From Bifidobacterium castoris (GTDB lineage: Bacteria; Actinomycetota; Actinomycetes; Actinomycetales; Bifidobacteriaceae), in contig NZ_QXGI01000011.1 of the NCBI RefSeq assembly GCF_003952025.1, forward strand, positions 1 to 63,659: DNA of 63,659 nucleotides. Direction: 5' to 3'. The translations under genes and the position numbers were made by a program. Below the pieces are notes generated by a model, which saw only the letters and a list, made by a program, of their open reading frames with translations, was not told the origin of the DNA and ran no database searches. Shown piece after piece: positions 29,668 through 38,138 of the stretch (positions within the stretch are counted from its first letter, which is position 1; each line of letters starts with the position of its first letter).

Positions 29668-30860
29668 GCCGTCTCCGGATCGACGACGACGTTCTTCTTG
29701 CCGCCGGTGCAATACGCGACGATATCCTCGACGCACTGCCTCGTCAGGTTGCGGTTCGCGCCGTCGGAACGCCATGCGACGTGCGGCGTGAGCACGAGGC
29801 CGTCGATCGCGAGCAGCGGGCTGTCCATCGGCAGCGGCTCCTGGTAGTAGACGTCGAGCGCCGCCGGGATGTCGCCGCGTTCGAGGCGGCGGACGAGCGC
29901 GCCGGGGGCGATGATCTCGGCGCGCGCCGTGTTGATGAGCATCGTGCCCGGTCGCAGCGCGTCGAGTTCGGCGTCGCCGATCATGCCGCGCGTGCCGTCG
30001 ACGAGCGGCATATGGATCGAGACGACGTCGGCGCCGGCGAACAACGCCTTCATGTCCGCGATCGGCGTCACATCATGCTCTGTGTAGCGTTCGCGCGAGC
30101 CGCGCCCCGAATCCCAGACGGTCACTTGCATGCCGAAGCCGTGGGCGATGCGCGCGACCGTCTGGCCGATGCCGCCGAAACCGACGATCGCGAGCGTCTT
30201 GCCGGCGAGTTCGATGCTGCTCATGCCGTTCCAGTCGCCGGCGCGCAGTTCACGGTCGAGGTCGCCGACGCGACGCGCGAGTTCAAGAATCAACGCGAAG
30301 GTGAATTCGGCGACGGCCGCATCGCCATAGTGGCGCACGTTGCAGATGCGCACGCCGAGCTCGCGCGCCAGATCGAAGTTGACGTAGCTGGCGACGCCGG
30401 TGCCCCCGAATGCGAGGCAGCGCACCGTCTTCGCAAGACGGCGCAGCATGTCGTCGGAGATGTGCACGCCGATGACAATGACGGCTTCGGCGCCTTCGGC
30501 CCGCGTCAGGAACGTGTCCTCGTCGAGCGTGTGGTCCTCGAACATGCGCACCCGGGCGATGCCGTCGAGCATCGGCAGCGCCGCCTTGAGCGGGGCGACC
30601 ATGTCCTCGAACACGCAAGGCACCGCCACAAGCGGGAGGTCGGAGTGCGCGGCGGGTGTCGGTACGGTGGCGGTAGTCGATGCGGTAGTCGATGCGGTAG
30701 TCGATGCAACGGTAGGCGCAGATCCTGAGAGGGGCGGATTGGCTGCATTGGCCGGAGTGGATGGAGTGGATGGATCGGCTGTCGGCTCGGGCTTGCATGT
30801 GGGCGCCGACGCGCCTTGCGCGGCAGCAGTCGCTTCCGTGGGTTCGATGTGTTCCGTCAT
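29664..30860 (-). CDS. D-isomer-specific 2-hydroxyacid dehydrogenase
   Basis: 398 aa NAD(P)-dependent oxidoreductase. The Rossmann motif LAIVGFGGIGQTVARIAHGFG follows a catalytic-domain half; HMPLVDGTRGMI, INTARAEIIAPGAL and LTPHVAWRS hold the Arg/Glu/His catalytic set. Substrate unknown (phosphoglycerate, lactate or other). About 85 N-terminal residues are Thr/Ala/Pro-rich and include TTASTTASTTA, from a 12-bp tandem repeat (30671-30706). The ATG at 30860 follows TACAGT by 7 nt with no ribosome binding site; earlier starts lack support. Confidence 0.88.
   Translation of the reverse strand: MTEHIEPTEATAAAQGASAPTCKPEPTADPSTPSTPANAANPPLSGSAPTVASTTASTTASTTATVPTPAAHSDLPLVAVPCVFEDMVAPLKAALPMLDGIARVRMFEDHTLDEDTFLTRAEGAEAVIVIGVHISDDMLRRLAKTVRCLAFGGTGVASYVNFDLARELGVRICNVRHYGDAAVAEFTFALILELARRVGDLDRELRAGDWNGMSSIELAGKTLAIVGFGGIGQTVARIAHGFGMQVTVWDSGRGSRERYTEHDVTPIADMKALFAGADVVSIHMPLVDGTRGMIGDAELDALRPGTMLINTARAEIIAPGALVRRLERGDIPAALDVYYQEPLPMDSPLLAIDGLVLTPHVAWRSDGANRNLTRQCVEDIVAYCTGGKKNVVVDPETA
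30671..30706. repeat. Three 12-bp tandem repeats inside the dehydrogenase gene
   Basis: CGGTAGTCGATG occurs three times in a row (30671, 30683, 30695). It is in frame, adding four residues (ASTT-like) per copy, so copy-number change would not break the gene. Confidence 0.85.
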
Positions 30861-30867
30861 GGGTTCC

Positions 30868-30873
30868 ACTGTA
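30868..30873 (-). promoter_or_regulatory. -10 box of the dehydrogenase gene, leaderless
   Basis: The minus-strand TACAGT is 7 nt before the ATG at 30860, with no Shine-Dalgarno sequence between them. Confidence 0.5.
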
Positions 30874-31525
30874 GCGCCGCCTCTGTTTTCGCCGTGCATT
30901 GGACGCTCTGCGGGCTGGTTCAGCAGGTTGGTTCTATGGAACGATCCGAAGCGGTACGGTTCATCGCCCGCGGCGATGGGTCGTCTCGCGACCGAGTCGG
31001 TCTGCGGGTCGGTTCGTCGACGGAATCGACAGGCCGGACCGGAGCGAGTCGGGACACCGCCGGCATCCCCGACCGCCCTGCGGGCCTGTTCATCGAACGG
31101 ATCCGCAGGACGCCAATCCGGCAAAACGGTCCGCAAGGCAGCTTGTCATCGGACAGACCTGCCGTGGTCCGGAACGGGAGACGGCATGGGATCGACGGCA
31201 AACGACATGTCAGAGAGAAGTCGGCTAATAGGTACGTCCATGGGCATTCGAGCAGCTTCCAGCGCAGTCGTCTCATGAAACTGTCCATGAAAACGCTTCA
31301 TGATTTGCAAGGATTTGCAGAACATATTACAGTAACGAATCGAGGCTGTGGACAAAGGCGTACCGCGGCTTCGCTCTTTTTCCATCAACCCCTCGTTTCA
31401 GCGCCAGCACACCACGTCGCCAGACCGGCTGACCGAATGCATATTCACGTCCATGGCCCTACATGACCCACGCGCGCCGATGAGACAGCGAAAAGCCGGA
31501 AACGCAATGCGATTCCGGCTTGAGC
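30874..31525 (-). repeat. 53-bp-family degenerate repeats (array D) and gene-free region
   Basis: 652 nt without a gene. The minus strand carries several copies of the GACGAACCCACCCGCA-type core; on the plus strand the TGCGGG(T/C)C-like anchors start at 30909, 30951, 31013 and 31080, that is 42, 62 and 67 nt apart. The family is shared with 31743-32280, 52425-52570, 53750-53850 and 55250-55320. From about 31260 to 31525 the sequence is more AT-rich and should hold the tRNA-Ser downstream region; I see no gene in it. Confidence 0.55.
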
Positions 31526-31615
31526 TGGCGGAGTCAGAGGGATTCGAACCCTCGAGCCGCTAACGCGACTAACACCTTAGCAGGGTGCCCCTTTCGGCCA
31601 CTCAGGCATGACTCC
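31526..31615 (-). tRNA. tRNA-Ser(GCT)
   Basis: 90 nt including an encoded CCA. The acceptor stem GGAGTCA/TGACTCC, the long variable arm of a class II tRNA, the GGTTCGAATCC T-arm and the anticodon loop CTGCTAA (anticodon GCT, reads AGC/AGU) are all visible. Confidence 0.95.
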
Positions 31616-31742
31616 ACGTCACGCTTCACAAGCGCAACAGGTTGTAAGCATAGCAGCCATCCCCGACCAGCACAAATCGCCATCCCGTTGCGTGTCTCTT
31701 CTCCTCGGAGTTTTCCATCCCCGTCCGCACCAAAGTCGAATT

Positions 31743-32280
31743 GATCCACTCCGCCGCACGGATCACCGCAGCCGTTCGCCAACAAGGCCAACTGCGATCC
31801 GCCCGGCCGCATAGGCCGGCAGCTCCGTTCGGGAATCGGCCCCCCTTGCGAACCATTCCATCGCAGGAATCACCGGGCTCATTCGCGAACGGACACCGTT
31901 GCGATCCGCTCCGGTGCATCATCCAGCACCTCCATTCGGCAACAGTCTCTTTTGCGAGCCGCTCGGCCATGAGCCGGCTCGCCCGGAACCGTCCCACCGG
32001 GCGAGCCGACTCACAAGCCAGCCCATTTGCGTCCCGATCCGTCGAACAAGCCAACGAACCCACCCGAGAACCAGGACGGCCGCGTCCCGATCCGTCGGCC
32101 AGGTCGACAAGCCCACCCGCAAGCCGGCCCTGTCGCATCTCGGTCCGTCGCTCCGGTCGACAGATCAGCCCGTTACGGTCCGGTCCACCCGGCCGGCCGA
32201 CGAACTCACCCGCAAACCGGCCCGTCTGCGGGACAAGACGTCGCGCACATCGACGAGTCAAACCGCCATGCCCCTCACCG
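31743..32280 (+). repeat. 53-bp-family degenerate repeat array (array C)
   Basis: About ten diverged units fill the space between tRNA-Ser and dinB. In the left part GCGA/GCGT unit starts fall at 31794, 31848, 31901 and 31954 (54, 53, 53 nt apart). In the right part CACCCGCA-like anchors fall at about 32008, 32061, 32114, 32166 and 32207 (53, 53, 52, 41). The best units share CCGATCCGTCG, then GTCGAC and the GAACCCACCCGCAA core. The period is not a multiple of three, and no coding signal is seen. Confidence 0.75.
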
Positions 32281-32289
32281 GCTTCCATT

Positions 32290-32311
32290 CGAACAAATGT
32301 TCCACTAGAAT
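32290..32311 (+). promoter_or_regulatory. LexA (SOS) box and -10 of dinB
   Basis: CGAACAAATGTTC at 32290-32302 matches the actinobacterial/Gram-positive LexA operator (CGAAC-N4-GTTCG type). TAGAAT at 32306-32311 is 7 nt before the dinB ATG and immediately follows the operator, so LexA would cover the promoter. The transcript would be leaderless. Confidence 0.85.
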
Positions 32312-32318
32312 ATGGCAT

Positions 32319-33593
32319 ATGAGCACAGCACCACGCATCGCAGCCGCCAAGCGCGACTGGGGCCACGATGAACGCGGCTGCACGGTGCTGCATATCGACA
32401 TGGACGCGTTCTTCGCGTCGCTTGAGATCGCACGGCATCCCGAACTCGCAGGGCGACCGGTCATCATCGGCACCGGCAACCGCGCCGTCGTATCGGCGGC
32501 GAACTACGAGGCGCGCAAATACGGCATCAACTCGGCGATGCCGGCGTCGCGCGCCCATCAGCTGTGCCCCGGCGGCGTCTTCCTTCCCGTCGACCACCAC
32601 TACTACAGCCAAGTCTCGCGCGACATCTTCAGCACGATCTTCAGCCATGTGACCGACCAGATCGAGCAGGTCTCGGTCGACGAATGCTATATGGACGTCG
32701 CCGGCGCGCTGCTCGAATGGGGTTCCCCGCTGCGCATCGGCGCGTGGCTGCGCGAGCAGGTCCGCGCGCGTCACGGCATCACCTGCTCGGTCGGCGTCGC
32801 GTCGAACAAACTCGTCGCGAAGATGGCGTCGACGAACGCGAAGCCGGACGGCATGCTGCTCATCCCGATCGCCCGTCAGGCCGAGTTCGTGCAGATGATG
32901 CCGCTGCGCGGCATCCCCGGCCTGGGCCCCGCGCTCGAACGCAGACTGGGTGAGCATGGCGTCGATTCGGTGCGCGCGCTCGCCGAACTCGATCTGCCGT
33001 TGCTCGAAGGCATCACGGGTTCGCACGTCACCGCCGAACGCCTCTACAACGCGGCGCGCGGCCTTGATGCACGGCCGATCGTCACGCATGCGCCGGAGAA
33101 GTCGATCGGCGCCGAGCACACGTTCCCGCAGGACGTGAGCGACGCGGCGAGCGTGTGCGGGCTGCTGCGACGCTGCTGCGACGACGTCGCATCGACGCTG
33201 CGCCGCAAAGGTCTCGTCGCACGCACCGTCACCGTGAAACTGCGGTTCCCCGATCTGAGCATCACGACGAAATCGTTGACGATCGAACAGCCGACCGACG
33301 CCGCGAGCGCGCTGCTGCCGGTGACGCTCAGGCTGCTGCGCGCGATGCTTGGCGTTCCCGTCGACGCGACGCCGGCGCGGCTGCCGCGCTCGATCCGCCT
33401 CGCCGGCATGTCGGTGAGTGGCCTGAGCGAGCGCGCGAAGACGGTCATCCAGCCGACGCTCGAGGATATGCTCGCCGAAAGCGGCGACGACGATCATGGT
33501 TCGACGACGCAGACGCGGCTGCGCGGCGCCGAGGAGGCGCTCGACGCGATCCGCGGTCGTTTCGGCTCCGGCAGCGCGCAGCTCGGCATCTGA
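32319..33593 (+). CDS. dinB: DNA polymerase IV
   Basis: 424 aa Y-family translesion polymerase. Metal ligands are in HIDMDAFFASLE (D27, D29) and SVDECYMDV (D121, E122). The fingers motif YEARKYGI, the thumb GIPGLGPALERRLGEHG and the little-finger domain follow. The chosen ATG at 32319 is directly after a -10 box with a LexA site; an earlier in-frame ATG would extend into the repeat array. Expected to be induced by DNA damage. It is convergent with dapC. Confidence 0.95.
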   Translation: MSTAPRIAAAKRDWGHDERGCTVLHIDMDAFFASLEIARHPELAGRPVIIGTGNRAVVSAANYEARKYGINSAMPASRAHQLCPGGVFLPVDHHYYSQVSRDIFSTIFSHVTDQIEQVSVDECYMDVAGALLEWGSPLRIGAWLREQVRARHGITCSVGVASNKLVAKMASTNAKPDGMLLIPIARQAEFVQMMPLRGIPGLGPALERRLGEHGVDSVRALAELDLPLLEGITGSHVTAERLYNAARGLDARPIVTHAPEKSIGAEHTFPQDVSDAASVCGLLRRCCDDVASTLRRKGLVARTVTVKLRFPDLSITTKSLTIEQPTDAASALLPVTLRLLRAMLGVPVDATPARLPRSIRLAGMSVSGLSERAKTVIQPTLEDMLAESGDDDHGSTTQTRLRGAEEALDAIRGRFGSGSAQLGI

Positions 33594-33665
33594 ACAATCC
33601 GTGCGCGCATGCGGACGCATATGCGCGATCCATGCGCAGACCGTAACACGGCGACGGCTGCGCGA

Positions 33666-33741
33666 TGACGACTGCGCGCGACCGCCACGCCGGAGCCGGG
33701 GCCGCAACCATCGCTGCACGCCCAGCGGCGCGCAGTCGTCA
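33666..33741. terminator. Inverted repeat between convergent dinB and dapC
   Basis: 14-bp perfect arms (33666-33679 and 33728-33741, TGACGACTGCGCGC and its complement) around a 48-nt loop, between the two converging stop codons. It may serve both genes. Because the loop is long, its strength as a terminator is uncertain. Confidence 0.45.
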
Positions 33742-33749
33742 CATGGTCG

Positions 33750-34922
33750 TCACTCGCCGATCGCGGCGGCAGCGCGCAGTCGTCCGACGGCCGCTACGAC
33801 GGCCTCGTCGTCCACCGTCGCCGAGAAACGAAGATAGGCGCCGTCGCCGTAGAACTCGCCGGGGCTCGCGATGATGCCGATCGACGCGAGATCCTCCATG
33901 TCCTGCCAGCAGTCGCCGGATTTCGCCTTCACCCACACGTAGAGCGCGCCCTGCGGCATCGACGCGTCGTATCCGTAGGCGCGCAGTCCTCCGACGAGCG
34001 CTTCGAGCCGCACATGGTAGCGGTTGTGCTGCAGACGCACCTCGTCCGTCGCGCGCAATCCGGCGGTCATCGCCGCCTGCACGGGGCCGGGGACGATGAG
34101 GCCGAGCTGCTTGCGCAGGTTCGTCATGTCGTGCACGATCACCGCATCCCCGGCGATGCATGCCGTGCGGTAGCCGGCCATGTTCGATTGTTTGCTCAGC
34201 GAATACAGCACGAGCACGCCCCGCGCATCGCCGTCGCACACGTCGGCGCGCAGTGCGCACGGCGCCCCCTCGAGGTCTTGTTCGAGCATGCCGTCGCCGT
34301 CGTTGTCTTCGTTCCACATCATCATCGCGTAGCATTCGTCGGACAGCACGACGGCGTTGATCGCGCGCGCCGCCTGCACGATGCGTCGCAGCTGTGCCGC
34401 GTCGAGCGTCGCGCCGGTCGGGTTGTTCGGCGAGTTGACCCACACGGCCTTGACGCCGGGGACGTCCTTCCACGATGCGACATCGGCGACGTCGTCCACT
34501 TTGAGCACGGTGGCGCCGGCGACCTGCGTGCCAATTTCGTAGGTCGGATAGGACACACGCGGCTGGACGACGACGTCGCCGGGACCGAAACGCAGCAGTG
34601 AAGCCATCATCGCGACCGCTTCCTTCGAGCCGACCGTCGGTACGATGTCGGCGCCGATTTGCGCGAGTTCGACGTCGCGGCAGTCGCGGAACCATTCGTG
34701 CAGCGCGGCCCGCAGCTCTGCGGTGCCGACCGTCGCCGGATATCCGTAGGCATTCGCGGCGTTCGCGGCGTCGGCGAGCGCGACGCGAACGGCCTCGGGC
34801 ACGTCGTCCACCGGCGAGCCGATCGACAGGTCGACCATGCCTCCGGCGAACGCACGCGCGTGTTCCTTGTACTGCGCGATGCGCGACCAGTCGTACGGCG
34901 ACGAAAAATCATGGAATCCCAT
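33750..34922 (-). CDS. dapC: Succinyldiaminopimelate transaminase (class I/II aminotransferase)
   Basis: 390 aa PLP enzyme, fold type I. The PLP lysine lies in LYSLSKQSNMAGYR, with the NSPNNPTG and SDECY motifs. The fdxA-dapC neighbourhood of Actinobacteria supports the DapC role (lysine/meso-diaminopimelate synthesis); the sequence alone would only say aminotransferase. The ATG at 34922 has AAGGAG about 9 nt upstream; an in-frame extension begins inside the intergenic region. A 940-nt gap with a repeat array separates it from fdxA. Confidence 0.82.
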   Translation of the reverse strand: MGFHDFSSPYDWSRIAQYKEHARAFAGGMVDLSIGSPVDDVPEAVRVALADAANAANAYGYPATVGTAELRAALHEWFRDCRDVELAQIGADIVPTVGSKEAVAMMASLLRFGPGDVVVQPRVSYPTYEIGTQVAGATVLKVDDVADVASWKDVPGVKAVWVNSPNNPTGATLDAAQLRRIVQAARAINAVVLSDECYAMMMWNEDNDGDGMLEQDLEGAPCALRADVCDGDARGVLVLYSLSKQSNMAGYRTACIAGDAVIVHDMTNLRKQLGLIVPGPVQAAMTAGLRATDEVRLQHNRYHVRLEALVGGLRAYGYDASMPQGALYVWVKAKSGDCWQDMEDLASIGIIASPGEFYGDGAYLRFSATVDDEAVVAAVGRLRAAAAIGE

Positions 34923-35070
34923 CTCACACGCTCCTTCTGTCTTGCTGTCTTGTCTGCACGTTGTCCGCACGATGCATGCTCGGTTCGATGCATGTGCATG
35001 GATCCGCTGCACTGTTCCTGTTCGAGGGTCCGACTACTGCTGACGATTATCGTTTCCCGCATTGACCGAC
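34923..35070 (-). promoter_or_regulatory. Upstream region of dapC
   Basis: 148 nt between dapC and the first repeat unit of array A. It should contain the dapC promoter, but no clear -35/-10 pair is visible. Confidence 0.3.
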
Positions 35071-35772
35071 GTCATGCGCCGCGCATGCGCACGCAATCCG
35101 GGACGCTCCGACGCCCCTTAGCGTCCCGCGTCGCGCACGCGTACGCAGTGTGGTCCGCAGCACCCGGCTCCGCCGTCACATACTGCGCATCCATACGCAG
35201 TCCAGGACGCTCCGACGCGCCCAACCGTCGCGCGCCGCGTATCCATACGCAGTCCGGTACGCCCCGCCGTCACATACTGCGCATGCGTGCGCAATCCGGT
35301 CCACAGCACCACGTCTCGGCGTCACACGCCGCGCATCCATACGCCCGACCGGACCCCACACCATACCCCCATGTCACGCGCCACGCATACGTACGCTGCA
35401 CGGGGACGTTCCAACGACCCTTAGCGTCCTAAGCTGCGCATGCGCACGCGGTCCAGAACACACCGGTACGTTCTACCGTCGCGCACCGCGCATCCATACG
35501 CTACGCGGTCCACAGCGTCATACCCACTGTCACACACCGCGCATCCGTACGCGGTCCGGGATGCCACAGCATGCACTATCGTCACGCACTGCGTATCCAT
35601 ACGCGGTGCGGCCCGCAGCACCACGCCCAGCCGTCACGCACCGCGCATCCATACGCGCGCCGAGACGCCACAGCGCGCCGCAATGTCATGCGCCGCGCAT
35701 GCGCACGCGGTCCGGGACGCTCCGGCGTCAGACGCCGCGTACACATACGCGCTATGGGACACGCTCACAAGC
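35071..35772. repeat. 52-bp degenerate tandem repeat array A (about 14 units)
   Basis: Between fdxA and dapC. Each unit has a core like CCGCGCATCCATACGCGG, an imperfect 18-bp dyad (8-bp arms, 2-bp centre), preceded by GTCACGCA and followed by TCCGGGACGC. The core (GCGCAT or variant) starts at 35081, 35133, 35185, 35237, 35279, 35331, 35383, 35436, 35488, 35539, 35591, 35643, 35695 and 35737. Intervals are 52 nt except two of 42, one of 53 and one of 51. The rest of each unit is highly diverged. No coding gene fits. Confidence 0.85.
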
Positions 35773-35784
35773 CTGGCAACAACG

Positions 35785-35831
35785 CGGATGGCCCGTGCGC
35801 GCTCCGACGGGGAGCATGCACGGGCCATCCG
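35785..35831 (-). terminator. fdxA terminator
   Basis: 14-bp perfect outer stem (35785-35798 with 35818-35831) with an inner GCTCC/GGAGC stem, 31 nt after the fdxA stop codon and just at the edge of array A. Confidence 0.7.
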
Positions 35832-35862
35832 ATGCAGATCGTACACAACGATCACGCGATGA

Positions 35863-36186
35863 TCATGCGGCGTTCTGCGGCGGCAGTTCGGCGACGCGCT
35901 TCGGGTCCTTGCCGATCGGGCCGGCGGCCTGCGCACCACCGAGGTCGCCCACTTCGGCGAAGAACTCGATCGCCGCGTCCTTGTACCACTCCCACTGCGC
36001 CGGCAGATCGTCCTCGTAGAAGATCGCCTCGGTCGGGCAGACCGGTTCGCAGGCGCCACAGTCAACGCATTCGTTCGGGTTGATGTACAGCGAACGCTTG
36101 CCTTCGTAGATGCAGTCGACCGGACATTCGTCGACGCACGCCTTGTCCTTGACATCCACGCAGGGCTGGGCAATCACATAGGCCAT
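35863..36186 (-). CDS. fdxA: Seven-iron ferredoxin
   Basis: 107 aa, cytosolic electron carrier with a [3Fe-4S] and a [4Fe-4S] cluster. Cysteines: C9, C17, C21 and the CxxCxxCxxxCP set CVDCGACEPVCP. The C-terminal helical extension (EWYKDAAIEFFAEVG) is usual for actinobacterial FdxA. AAGGAGG precedes the ATG. Adjacent to dapC as in mycobacteria. Confidence 0.95.
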   Translation of the reverse strand: MAYVIAQPCVDVKDKACVDECPVDCIYEGKRSLYINPNECVDCGACEPVCPTEAIFYEDDLPAQWEWYKDAAIEFFAEVGDLGGAQAAGPIGKDPKRVAELPPQNAA

Positions 36187-36272
36187 CTGTGTCCTCCTTA
36201 AGAATCCGTTCCAGATTACCGCGGAGCGAGCGGCCGGGCAAAGCCGACGCGCGCAGCGGCATCACAATCGGC

Positions 36273-37877
36273 TCAGCGTTTCCCATGCCGCCGTTCGGTC
36301 TTCGCGGCGGCCCGAGCCTTCGCCTCGGCGGTCTCATGCGCCGTCTCCTCGAGCTGCTTGATGCGCTGCTCCTTATCGAAGCGCTCGAGTTCGGCGTCGA
36401 GTTCGCCGGTTCCGAGGCGCGCATGGTTGTAGCTGTAAGTGAAGTAGATGACGAAGCCGATGACGAGCCACGCGAGGAAACGAATCCAAGTGAGCACCGT
36501 CAGGTTGAGCATGAGCCAGAAGTTCGCGAGCGCGACAAGGATCGGCACCCACGGGTTTCCGGGGATGCGGAACGTACGCGGCAGGTCGGGGCGCTTCTTA
36601 CGCATGATCGGGATCGCGAGCGCGACGAGCGTGAACGCCGAGAGCGTGCCGATGTTGACCATGTCGGACAGCACGTCGATGTTGAAGCAGGCGGCGACGA
36701 GTGCGACGACGACGCCGACGACGATCTGCAGCTTCGCCGGCGTGCCGTGCTTGCCGGTGCGTGAGATGCCGCGCGGCAGCAGACCGTCGCGGCTCATCGC
36801 GAAGACGACGCGCGTCAGGCCGAGCAGCAGCACCATGACGACGGTCGCCAGGCCGAGCACGATCGCGAAGCTGATGATCTTGGCCGCCCAATCGGCGCCG
36901 ACGAGTTCGAACGCGGTCGCAAGCGACGGGCTGTCCACGGTCGCGAGCTGCTTGTAGGAGACCATGCCGGTCGTGACAATCGCGACGAGCACGTACATGA
37001 CGATGACGAGCAGCATGCCGACGCCGATGCCGAGCGGCACGTTGCGCTTCGGGTTCTTCGTCTCCTCGGATGCGGTGGCGACGACGTCGAAGCCGATGAA
37101 CGCGAAGAAGACGAGCGCGGCGCCGGAGAGGACGCCGGACCACCCGTAGATCGTCGGCTTCATGTGCGTGAGCCACTGCCACAGAGGCTGCGCCATGCTG
37201 CCGCCGAGTTCGCCGTGCTGCACATGGTTCGCCGGTTCGCTCGGCGGCACGAACGGCGTATAGTTGGCGGCCTTCACGTAGAAGAATCCGACGATGACGA
37301 CGAAGACGACGATCGCGATCTTGAGGATCGTCATCGCGCCGTCGACGCGCGCGCCGATCTTCGTGCCGAAGACGAGCAGCACGGTGAAGAACCCGACGAT
37401 GATGATCGGCGCGAGGTCGAGGTGGAAGGAACCGAAGGTCAGGTTCGTGTTCCAGTTCAGTCCCATGAGCCGCATGAAGTCGTTGAGGTAGACGCCCCAG
37501 TATTTGGAGATGACGGATCCCGCCATCAGCATCTCGAGGATGAGGTCCCACCCGATGATCCACGCCATGATCTCGCCGATCGTCGCGTAGGTGAAGGTGT
37601 ACGCGGAGCCGGCGACTGGCATGATCGACGCGAATTCGGCGTAGCACATGACGGCCGCGCCGCATACGATGCCGGCGATGAGGAAGCTGATGATGACGGC
37701 CGGGCCCGCGTGGAACGCCGCGGCCTGCGCGCCCACTGAGAAGATGCCGGCGCCGACGGCCACGGCGACGCCCATGACGGCGAGGTCCCACCATCCGAGG
37801 CTGCGTTTGAGCGCATGCCCCGTCTCATTCGTTTCGGCTATGGTTTGTTCGACTGACTTCGTCCTGAATATCTGCAC
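36273..37877 (-). CDS. APC-superfamily amino-acid permease (cationic type)
   Basis: 534 aa, about 12 to 13 transmembrane helices. The opening GVAVAVGAGIFSVGAQAA and the FDVVATASEETKNPKRNVPLGI motif are typical of the cationic amino-acid transporter (YfnA-like) group. The C-terminus is charged and cytosolic (Glu/Lys/Arg-rich coiled region). Substrate not deducible. The GTG at 37877 has AAGGTGG only 4 nt upstream, a short spacing, so an alternative start further in is possible. No visible link to murB apart from orientation. Confidence 0.85.
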   Translation of the reverse strand: MQIFRTKSVEQTIAETNETGHALKRSLGWWDLAVMGVAVAVGAGIFSVGAQAAAFHAGPAVIISFLIAGIVCGAAVMCYAEFASIMPVAGSAYTFTYATIGEIMAWIIGWDLILEMLMAGSVISKYWGVYLNDFMRLMGLNWNTNLTFGSFHLDLAPIIIVGFFTVLLVFGTKIGARVDGAMTILKIAIVVFVVIVGFFYVKAANYTPFVPPSEPANHVQHGELGGSMAQPLWQWLTHMKPTIYGWSGVLSGAALVFFAFIGFDVVATASEETKNPKRNVPLGIGVGMLLVIVMYVLVAIVTTGMVSYKQLATVDSPSLATAFELVGADWAAKIISFAIVLGLATVVMVLLLGLTRVVFAMSRDGLLPRGISRTGKHGTPAKLQIVVGVVVALVAACFNIDVLSDMVNIGTLSAFTLVALAIPIMRKKRPDLPRTFRIPGNPWVPILVALANFWLMLNLTVLTWIRFLAWLVIGFVIYFTYSYNHARLGTGELDAELERFDKEQRIKQLEETAHETAEAKARAAAKTERRHGKR

Positions 37878-38037
37878 GATGCCACCTTGTTCGCGTTCCT
37901 ACTCTCTGATGTGCAGCTGGCGCTCATGAGCTTTTGGCGTGACCTGCGAACAGGCGATGGTTGCCAGATACGCAGCCCAAGTGTAGGACCTCCCCCGGCA
38001 CGTCGTTCACTGTGAGCAAGATATGGTGAGCGCAAAA

Positions 38038-38072
38038 CGCGCATCCACACGGTTTTTCCGTGCAGATGCGCG
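38038..38072 (-). terminator. Second hairpin downstream of murB
   Basis: Stem CGCGCATC (38038-38045) with GATGCGCG (38065-38072) plus inner CACGG/CCGTG, T5/A5 loop. TTTTGCG follows on the minus strand. It is a classic intrinsic terminator, in tandem with 38089-38126. Confidence 0.7.
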
Positions 38073-38088
38073 TGATATGCAGAAAAAC

Positions 38089-38126
38089 GAACCGGCCGGC
38101 TGCGGTTGCGCACCGCCGACCGGTTC
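38089..38126 (-). terminator. murB terminator
   Basis: Stem GAACCGG...CCGGTTC with inner CGG/CCG pairing, 12 nt after the murB stop codon and followed by GTTTTTCT on the minus strand. The intrinsic terminator features are good. Confidence 0.75.
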
Positions 38127-38138
38127 ATGCGCCGCCGT

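Noticed and set aside
35071-35772. CRISPR array (GTCAC-like repeat ends, 52-nt steps)
   Set aside because: No repeat block is identical between units; the variation is spread over the whole unit and no cas gene is in the window.
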